Made by a program: the position numbers and the translations under genes
Virus record (IMG/VR): IMGVR_UViG_3300042691_008807
Location: 1-21,166 of that record
DNA: 21,166 bases
Source: a virus
Direction: 5' to 3' (one strand)
Notes under the pieces: model-generated
The model's input: only the letters and a program-made list of their open reading frames with translations
What the model was told of the DNA's origin: nothing
Databases searched by the model: none
Part shown: one piece after another, positions 16,424 through 21,166 of the stretch
How positions within the stretch are numbered: the stretch's first letter is position 1
Layout: each line of letters starts with the position of its first letter

Positions 16424-16447
16424 GGTGGACAGTTTTATCCATCCACC
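16424..16447 (-). terminator. Hairpin followed by a short U-run, terminator-like
   Basis: On the minus strand GGTGGATGG and CTGTCCACC can pair over nine positions (seven Watson-Crick, two G-U) around the loop ATAAAA. A five-T run follows four bases later (16419-16415). This could partly end transcripts coming from the tail tube gene. The U-run is short and displaced, so read-through is likely. Confidence 0.45.
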
Positions 16448-16448
16448 C

Positions 16449-16477
16449 ATTATAAGTGAGTTCTTGACTATTGTCAA
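16449..16477 (-). promoter_or_regulatory. Consensus sigma70-type promoter
   Basis: TTGACA (16477-16472) and TATAAT (16454-16449) are both perfect and are separated by exactly 17 bases. An AAAAATTTTT tract (16479-16488) just upstream of the -35 box could act as an UP element. Predicted transcription start is near 16442, reading into the chaperone genes, tape measure and tip genes. It sits in the only sizeable intergenic gap of the window (16392-16493). Confidence 0.75.
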
Positions 16478-16480
16478 GAA
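16461..16480. promoter_or_regulatory. Perfect dyad overlapping the -35 box, possible operator
   Basis: TTCTTGAC AATA GTCAAGAA (minus strand) is a perfect 8-bp inverted repeat with a 4-base centre, and the -35 box lies inside it. It is not followed by a U-run, so it is not a terminator. A regulator binding here would block or modulate the promoter. Whether it is a true operator is unknown. Confidence 0.4.
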
Positions 16481-16492
16481 AAATTTTTCTCG

Positions 16493-17821
16493 TTAGAGTG
16501 ATGCTCCAACATACTTTAGTGTAGCTTCGTCAGATAGAGATATCGTAGATGGCAATCCGTGGAAAGCGATATCTACAGAAATAATATCATCTGATTGCAC
16601 TTTAGGAATTTCAAGGTGAGCCGTTGGTAGGTTGATGTGGAACCTTGGTGTGTTTCCTGTACCTCCAATAATGAACGTTAGTGCAAATGAGTTCGTTACT
16701 GTTGTTAGGTCAGCTAGAGCGTCAGCTAGTAGCTGTCCTGATGTATCTGCTAGGTCCGCATCTTCCTCAATGTAAGCCGTGAAGTTACCTGTGATAGACT
16801 TGTTGCCAGCGATGTGGCCGATAGGACGGTTTACAATACCTAGAGTTTCTGGCGTTAGGAACGTAGCATTGTTTGAGAATGAAATCGATCCACCAGTTAG
16901 GGTGATTGTGTATGCGCCTGCTGTACCTGGAGCCGTGTTATCCGCAGCACCTGGGTAAGCTGTTACGTTAGACGCTAGCATTGTTAGTGATGTTAGCTTG
17001 TTACGAATGAAGTTGCTTGTTGCAGTTACGCCTTGCGTGATAGCAGTACGGGCATCAAAGTCTGTCTCCTTAGAGATAACTGTGCCCTGGCCAGACCACT
17101 CGACCATAGCGATACCATCAACATCGAAGTTAACGGTAGCTTGGTTAATGATACAGCTTGCAATCTTGTAAACAAGAACTTCCTCTAGTGCAGCGTCATC
17201 ATAGTCTCTATCCGCATCATAGGCAGCGCCTAGGATGAAGTATAGGTCGAATTCGCCTAAGCTGATATTGTTACCGCCCGTGAATTGAATATCAAGGTCA
17301 GTAGAGTTAGGTGATTCGAAGTTTAGGAACGTGTATGACGTAGGTGTGTATGTTCCTAGGCCAACGAATTGAGCCCATAGAACTTCTTCTACAGCGTGCA
17401 CGTTTGCAGCAGCGTCCGCGATAGATGCGGGGACTACTGTGCCTGTACCTATGCCCACACCATTGGCTACAAAGTACGTACCCGCGTTGCTATTTGCTGC
17501 AGAAACTGCAGTAAAATCAGTGGTACCAGGCACTAAAATTTTATAACCTGTGTTAGCAACCATAGCTGTAGCAGCAATAGAGGATTGAACTGGTGACTTG
17601 AACGGTCTGATATAAGTTGAGAAGCTCCAATCGGCTGGGGCTAGAGCATCATTAAATACTCGACGTCCTCTGCGTGAAACTCCAGCAGCTGTAGCCATTT
17701 CTTTTAGAACAACTTCTGAGGTAGTATTTCCTTGTGAGAAAGAGAACCCAGACATAACTGGGATTTCCCAGATGGCTGTGCCTTTCTTAAGGAATACTTT
17801 AGTATCTCTTTTTAAAAACAT
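16493..17821 (-). CDS. Major tail tube protein, T5 pb6-like
   Basis: This protein has 442 residues. Two stretches resemble what I recall of phage T5 pb6: R-V-F-N-D-A-L-A-P-A-D-W-S-F-S-T-Y (55-70) and I-N-Q-A-T-V-N-F-D-V-D, then E-W-S-G-Q-G (about 225-245). pb6 carries two tube domains fused in one chain and forms trimeric rings. The double-length chain here fits that, but the C-terminal Ig-like domain of T5 pb6 is missing. A Gly/Thr-rich module (about 88-131) and another extra segment (about 150-185) interrupt the first half. The gene follows the tail terminator. AAGGA lies about 8 bases before ATG 17821, and a terminator-like hairpin and a promoter follow the stop, consistent with separate, high-level expression. 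Confidence 0.87.
   Translation of the reverse strand: MFLKRDTKVFLKKGTAIWEIPVMSGFSFSQGNTTSEVVLKEMATAAGVSRRGRRVFNDALAPADWSFSTYIRPFKSPVQSSIAATAMVANTGYKILVPGTTDFTAVSAANSNAGTYFVANGVGIGTGTVVPASIADAAANVHAVEEVLWAQFVGLGTYTPTSYTFLNFESPNSTDLDIQFTGGNNISLGEFDLYFILGAAYDADRDYDDAALEEVLVYKIASCIINQATVNFDVDGIAMVEWSGQGTVISKETDFDARTAITQGVTATSNFIRNKLTSLTMLASNVTAYPGAADNTAPGTAGAYTITLTGGSISFSNNATFLTPETLGIVNRPIGHIAGNKSITGNFTAYIEEDADLADTSGQLLADALADLTTVTNSFALTFIIGGTGNTPRFHINLPTAHLEIPKVQSDDIISVDIAFHGLPSTISLSDEATLKYVGASL
17429..17560 (-). repeat. Gly/Thr-rich module inserted in the tail tube protein
   Basis: Residues about 88-131 contain T-G-Y-K-I-L-V-P-G-T-T-D-F-T-A, then N-S-N-A-G-T-Y-F-V-A-N-G-V and G-I-G-T-G-T-V. This is the fiber module with an altered centre. 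It falls between the conserved I-R-P-F-K-S-P and the next conserved part, where T5 pb6 has, as I recall it, a much shorter connection. It is therefore a loop insertion repeated along the whole tail surface or lumen. Confidence 0.75.
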
Positions 17822-17851
17822 TATTTATTTTCCTTATGACCAAGCTTTCGC

Positions 17852-18307
17852 TTAGTAATGGACCCTTATATTCATTTCTCCGACAGACATTGGGTCCAAT
17901 GTGCCTTCGTCTGAAGATAACGCTAGTATAGTTATATCGTGGGTATACTGAATATTCCCGTCTCTATCTGTATACGCTAATCTACCGTTATCTTCTATCA
18001 GAGTCTCTATATCTTCTAGTAATGCCTCGCACTTCTCAAGAGGATCTTCCTCCTTTATAAAAAGCATTATTCGCACGTCTAAGTACCTATCCCTGTACCC
18101 GCCGGTTTGATAGTCTCTAGTTTCTTGGCCTGCAGTAATACAAACCGCTGGGTAGTCAGCGACTTCATCAAAATACTTTAATGTAGGATAGACATTAGAA
18201 TTAAGATCACATCTAAAAAAATCTCTACCGTCTATAGTTTTTACTAAATTTACCAGTGCTGCCACTATGGCATATCTTCTGGATGAGTAGGTTCTGGACT
18301 CCGTCAT
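17852..18307 (-). CDS. Tail terminator / tail completion protein
   Basis: This 151-residue protein is immediately upstream of the tail tube gene. Its pattern fits the tail terminator family (lambda gpU, T5 p142-type): N-terminal helix A-I-V-A-A-L-V-N-L-V-K, a strand Y-P-A-V-C-I-T-A-G-Q-E, a strand D-V-R-I-M-L-F-I, a long acidic helix (C-E-A-L-L-E-D-I-E-T-L-I-E-D), and a C-terminal D-E-G-T-L-D-P-M-S-V-G-E motif with a last strand. Such proteins cap the tail tube and join it to the head. The start is ATG 18307, 5 bases after the previous stop, with only a weak purine stretch upstream. Function is from pattern plus order. Confidence 0.7.
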   Translation of the reverse strand: MTESRTYSSRRYAIVAALVNLVKTIDGRDFFRCDLNSNVYPTLKYFDEVADYPAVCITAGQETRDYQTGGYRDRYLDVRIMLFIKEEDPLEKCEALLEDIETLIEDNGRLAYTDRDGNIQYTHDITILALSSDEGTLDPMSVGEMNIRVHY

Positions 18308-18312
18308 ATAAA

Positions 18313-20358
18313 TTATCTTTCCAGTATCTTTACTCCAGGCTTAAAAACCCCGGGAAATTTCTTATCCATTGATACTCTTATAGCTTGTCGTATAATACTA
18401 CCTGGGTCCCTGTTTGGGTTAGAGTTCCAAGGTGGCGCTCCATGCCTAGTAGAGAAAACTCTATAAGGGTCAGGTTTATAAGTAAATCCTACTGTACTAG
18501 GTAACAGTGCGTCAGTTACTTTGGCAGAACCTGCGAACGTTCCAGTTCTATTTACCAGACCGGGGCTACCCATTGCATCTATGACTTCTTCTCTCAAGGT
18601 ATCATTTAAAGCAGCTATAATTGATACGGATGTAAAATTACCCGAAGCTTTAGGACTATAAGGGTTATTTAGTCTTCTGAGTTTTCTTCTTTTTCGGTGT
18701 AACTTAGTTTCCTGGGTTACCATGGACTTTGCATTTGTTTGTATATTTCTAAAACTCTCTAAAACTTCTCTTTTTTCCCTGTCTTGTAATAAAGCTACTT
18801 TATTTAAGTCTACTAAATACCTCGGTTTGCTTATATTATGCTTTAAAAACACTCTTTTAGTTACTTTTCTTTTGTCTAATAAAGTAGCTATTAATTTTTT
18901 CTTATCACTAGGCTTCATAAGGGGAGAAAGCATCTCTATTAATTGAGCAGCGACAAACTCACTAAACATAGAGGGAGACTCTGTCGTGTATGCTTTAACC
19001 TCGCTAACTAGTAATAATATAAAAGCGGAAAAACTTTTGGAAGCGTCAGAAATTTTACTACTTTGATAAGCTCCTTTTAATTGGTTAAACCTACCATATT
19101 CAGCATGACTAACTATTCTTGTGTCGTATTTATATAAAGTAGAAGATTTTCTTGAAGTTACTTCCCCAGGAGTTACAGACTCTACAACTTGTATTTCTCT
19201 AACACCTAAAGCTCTAGCTAATGTTTCGAATGGTTTTATAAGCTTTTCAGCGTTCATGCCCCCCGAAATAGCTATGTTTTCTAAAGAGTAAGAACCTACT
19301 AACTTGTCTATAGCTACGGCGGACTCTTTTTCCTCTAAAAATTTATATGCTTGTGCCAGTACATCCCCGCTAAACTTTTCATTTGTAAAAGGATTTATAC
19401 CAGAACTTATTATATCTTTTGTAAGTTCTCCTTTGGCGATAAGATTTGCTGCTTGAACTTTGTCTCCAACAGCATGCCCAGCGTTTAATTCTACATAAGC
19501 GTTAGGATCTAAGGGGGAAAGATCTTGAGTTTCGTAGCTAACGTAGCTAAACACAAGGCCGCCCTCTTTTTTAACCCACCCTATATTTCCTTTTATAATA
19601 CAACTTTCTTTGCCAGGGTTATCTATTCTCAAATAATATTTTTTAGCTGGAACACTATACCCAACAGGATCTTTTAAAGAAGCAGGAGTATTAGTGGTAA
19701 AATAACTCTCAAATTCTTTTTTAGCTTCTTGCTGTGTTTTAATGGTTATATTTTTTGGAATTATAATGTAACGACCAGGGTCTCCTGGGTTAAACTTTTC
19801 TTGCATAGGAGTGCCCATCTCTTTAGGCCTCTCCATAGTAGTATAACCTTCAGAAACTTTTTTAGCTTCTGACTCAACAGCATCAAAAGGTCTTACTTTA
19901 GCAGATGTAGTTCCTAGTGCTTTATTTAACCTTTGAGTTGTTTCTGCAAATTTACGTAAAGGTAAGTTACCATCCATATAAGAAAGAAAAGAATCATATA
20001 ATACCCACATAGGGTCTTTTTTGTACCCCTCTGGATTCTCTTTTTCTGCCGCTAAAGCTAGAGGTGCCACTATATCTTGGAAATAGCTCACGGTGGCTTT
20101 AAATGTTCTCTCTTCTGGAACTGCGTTTTTTTGTTGTATATCTTTAATAACTTGTTCTGCTACATCAGCCGTTACTACTACACCATCAGCAACTATTATA
20201 TAGGTATCGCCTCTAGAAGTAGTTTCGGAGCCACTTAATTGATCCATAATTCTTCTAGCAGCCGCGCCTCTACTACTTGCATTTTTACTTTTTCTATACT
20301 GCATTTCGGCGTCTACAATACTTTGTAGCAGTCCTTTTACCTCAATTTCATCAGCCAT
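18313..20358 (-). CDS. Large neck protein of unknown type with a tail-completion-like C-terminus
   Basis: This 681-residue protein fills the slot of a small head-closure or HK97 gp10-like neck protein (usually 100-200 residues). I do not recognise residues 1-560: they are hydrophilic, with N-terminal helices (1-50), a beta-looking stretch around 205-290 (G-R-Y-I-I-I-P-K, G-N-I-G-W-V-K-K), a helical part (about 400-520) and a very basic patch around 545 (H-R-K-R-R-K-L-R-R). The last 115 residues carry L-V-N-R-T-G-T-F-A-G-S, P-D-P-Y-R-V-F-S-T and R-D-P-G-S-I-I-R-Q-A-I-R. That L-x-N-R-T-G-x-F-A, P-Y-x-x-F, R-D-P-x-x-L-I series is common in phage neck and tail-completion proteins. Base composition looks more AT-rich than the neighbours. 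There are no membrane segments. The start overlaps the adaptor stop (TAATG). The function of the N-terminal part is unknown. Confidence 0.75.
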   Translation of the reverse strand: MADEIEVKGLLQSIVDAEMQYRKSKNASSRGAAARRIMDQLSGSETTSRGDTYIIVADGVVVTADVAEQVIKDIQQKNAVPEERTFKATVSYFQDIVAPLALAAEKENPEGYKKDPMWVLYDSFLSYMDGNLPLRKFAETTQRLNKALGTTSAKVRPFDAVESEAKKVSEGYTTMERPKEMGTPMQEKFNPGDPGRYIIIPKNITIKTQQEAKKEFESYFTTNTPASLKDPVGYSVPAKKYYLRIDNPGKESCIIKGNIGWVKKEGGLVFSYVSYETQDLSPLDPNAYVELNAGHAVGDKVQAANLIAKGELTKDIISSGINPFTNEKFSGDVLAQAYKFLEEKESAVAIDKLVGSYSLENIAISGGMNAEKLIKPFETLARALGVREIQVVESVTPGEVTSRKSSTLYKYDTRIVSHAEYGRFNQLKGAYQSSKISDASKSFSAFILLLVSEVKAYTTESPSMFSEFVAAQLIEMLSPLMKPSDKKKLIATLLDKRKVTKRVFLKHNISKPRYLVDLNKVALLQDREKREVLESFRNIQTNAKSMVTQETKLHRKRRKLRRLNNPYSPKASGNFTSVSIIAALNDTLREEVIDAMGSPGLVNRTGTFAGSAKVTDALLPSTVGFTYKPDPYRVFSTRHGAPPWNSNPNRDPGSIIRQAIRVSMDKKFPGVFKPGVKILER

Positions 20359-20927
20359 TACGTATCCCTATAGAAATCCAGTACTCTCTTGATGTGCTCT
20401 GGAAAATCGGGTTTGTCGTTATTATACCTTATAGTAAACGACGCATGGTTCTTTTCTGGAAGATACTGCTCTTTTAAATAGTAGGTAACTAGGTCACAAG
20501 CGGCCAGCTGTAAATCGCTAGGCACGGCGGAGTACCCGCCCTTGTAAATTACCTTAACTGCGTTAATACCAATAGGAAAGTTATATCTAACTTGATCCTC
20601 GATTCGGTATATCGCGTCCATTTCCGCGTCTACTATATACTGATCTGACGTTAAAAGAGTGTAAGCCGTTTGGCTTCCTTCTGTTAATTCTGATACAGAG
20701 GTTACGCTTACAATAGGTATCTCTCTTAAAAATATCGCGTTTTGAAACCACTTTAGTGTGTGATACTCAGTCTTATCCACTGAAAAATAACCTGTAAAAT
20801 CTCTTCCACAATACGTCCTGATAAGTTTAGATACAGCAGGAATAAGCATGTTTAGTTTACCCTCGTCAGTATTACCTGAGATGTTTCTAAATGCTTTATA
20901 CTGTTGTAGGCTGACTAGTTCTGTCAT
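20358..20927 (-). CDS. Head-tail adaptor, gp6-like
   Basis: This 189-residue protein fits the gp6-like head-tail connector family (HK97 gp6, SPP1 gp15): an N-terminal helix pair with a K-L-N-M-L-I-P-A-V-S-K-L-I pattern, then Y-C-G-R-D-F, a central beta part (R-E-I-P-I-V-S-V-T-S-V), a Y-K-G-G-Y-S-A-V-P-S-D-L sequence and a C-terminal helix (A-C-D-L-V-T-Y-Y-L-K-E-Q-Y). The family packs against the portal ring inside the neck. The start, ATG 20927, has AAGGA close upstream and lies inside the small upstream ORF (32-bp overlap). The gene order capsid, adaptor, neck, terminator, tube is standard. Confidence 0.8.
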   Translation of the reverse strand: MTELVSLQQYKAFRNISGNTDEGKLNMLIPAVSKLIRTYCGRDFTGYFSVDKTEYHTLKWFQNAIFLREIPIVSVTSVSELTEGSQTAYTLLTSDQYIVDAEMDAIYRIEDQVRYNFPIGINAVKVIYKGGYSAVPSDLQLAACDLVTYYLKEQYLPEKNHASFTIRYNNDKPDFPEHIKRVLDFYRDT

Positions 20928-21060
20928 TTTTATCCTTGACGTACTGAAGATAAGCTTTTATAGCTTCGGTTAGGGCCATATGAGAAAAGCCCAATGATCT
21001 GTGGTGAAGAAGGCAGAAAGTATGCCAGGCAACCTCCACGCCTTTTTCATCCACATCCAT
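20896..21060 (-). CDS. Small hypothetical protein between capsid and adaptor genes
   Basis: This is 54 residues from ATG 21060, chosen because GGAGAG (21065-21070) stands at ideal distance. A longer frame from ATG 21105 would run through the hairpin at 21079-21100 and lacks such a site. The protein has a His/Cys-rich middle (W-H-T-F-C-L-L-H-H-R) and a helical end (A-L-T-E-A-I-K-A-Y-L-Q-Y-V-K-D). It overlaps the adaptor start by 32 bp in another frame, which suggests translational coupling. I do not recognise it. It may simply couple translation to the adaptor. Confidence 0.55.
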   Translation of the reverse strand: MDVDEKGVEVAWHTFCLLHHRSLGFSHMALTEAIKAYLQYVKDKNDRTSQPTTV

Positions 21061-21064
21061 TGGG

Positions 21065-21070
21065 CTCTCC
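21065..21070 (-). promoter_or_regulatory. Ribosome binding site deciding the small ORF start (GGAGAG)
   Basis: GGAGAG stands four bases before ATG 21060 (six from the GGAG core). It supports a 54-residue product rather than the 69-residue reading from ATG 21105. Confidence 0.65.
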
Positions 21071-21078
21071 AAGCATTG

Positions 21079-21100
21079 GGCGCCGATTTTACTCGGCGCC
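21079..21100 (-). terminator. Strong GC-rich hairpin after the capsid gene
   Basis: GGCGCCGA and TCGGCGCC form a perfect 8-bp stem around the loop GTAAAA (minus strand), 8 bases past the upstream stop codon. No U-run follows (CAATGC), so it is not a normal intrinsic terminator. It may protect the 3' end of the capsid message or weaken read-through. Confidence 0.5.
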
Positions 21101-21108
21101 CTCATCCA

Positions 21109-21166
21109 TTAGGATGCCTTGTACTTGTACGTTACGCATGAAGTACCAGCAGTGATGATGGAATCC
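21109..21166 (-). CDS. C-terminal end of a structural gene, probably the major capsid protein (partial)
   Basis: Only the last 18 codons are inside the window. The frame ending at TAA 21111-21109 reads D-S-I-I-T-A-G-T-S-C-V-T-Y-K-Y-K-A-S. This beta-rich Ser/Thr/Lys ending fits a capsid protein, and a capsid gene normally stands just before the gp6-like adaptor. Another frame is also open through this short stretch (stop at 21091), so the choice depends on the sequence to the right. The call comes from gene order. Confidence 0.5.
   Translation of the reverse strand, partial: DSIITAGTSCVTYKYKAS

Noticed and set aside
16461-16480. The dyad at the promoter as an intrinsic terminator
   Set aside because: On neither strand is the stem directly followed by a U-run, and the -35 box sits inside it. 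An operator or a chance palindrome fits better.
20896-21105. A 69-codon version of the small ORF starting at ATG 21105
   Set aside because: Its start would put the strong hairpin inside the coding region, it has no Shine-Dalgarno, and it begins within a few bases of the capsid stop. ATG 21060 has GGAGAG at good distance.

Overview
The window is a stretch of a tailed-phage (siphovirus) genome. It holds the end of the head module and almost the whole tail module. Every gene I can support is on the minus strand and reads from right (21166) to left (1). Genes are packed tightly with overlapping stops and starts (TAATG or ATGA junctions, overlaps up to about 50 bp). I saw no host gene, tRNA, integrase, IS element or CRISPR array. 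The host cannot be named. The style of the insertions (Gly/Thr-rich modules, collagen-like fiber, carbohydrate-binding-like modules) resembles phages of marine bacteria, but that is an impression. A consensus sigma70-type promoter at 16449-16477 says only that the host uses ordinary vegetative promoters.

Layout, in transcription order. 21166-20358: the last 18 codons of a probable capsid gene, a strong hairpin, a 54-residue small ORF and a gp6-like head-tail adaptor. 20358-18313: a 681-residue protein whose C-terminus looks like a neck/tail-completion domain on a very long unrecognised N-terminal part. 18307-16493: tail terminator and a T5 pb6-like tail tube protein. 16493-16392: the only real regulatory gap, with a consensus promoter, a dyad over its -35 box and a terminator-like hairpin. 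16392-15609: tail assembly chaperones G and G-T, apparently joined by a +1 frameshift. 15607-10949: tape measure, 1552 residues. 10949-4156: a lambda-type tail tip cassette (two tandem gpM-like proteins, then L, K, I and J). 4156 to the left edge: a collagen-like tail fiber of at least 1385 residues, still open at the edge.

How they work together. The adaptor, 681-residue protein and terminator join head to tail. The pb6-like protein polymerises around the tape measure, which the G/G-T chaperones hold during assembly. The M/L/K/I/J proteins build the tip, with K carrying a JAMM peptidase and an NlpC/P60 peptidase. The collagen-like fiber, just downstream of J, probably extends from the tip to reach the host surface.

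The most notable signals are: (1) a 40-45 residue Gly/Thr-rich module present in at least three different virion proteins (tail tube, one gpM paralog, and five or more copies in the fiber); (2) a candidate +1 frameshift heptamer, UCC UUU C followed by GC, at the G/T overlap; (3) a perfect TTGACA-N17-TATAAT promoter entangled with a hairpin and a dyad; (4) a 63-bp repeat period shared by both collagen blocks, with near-identical copies at the left edge; and (5) a T5-type tube joined to a lambda-type tip.
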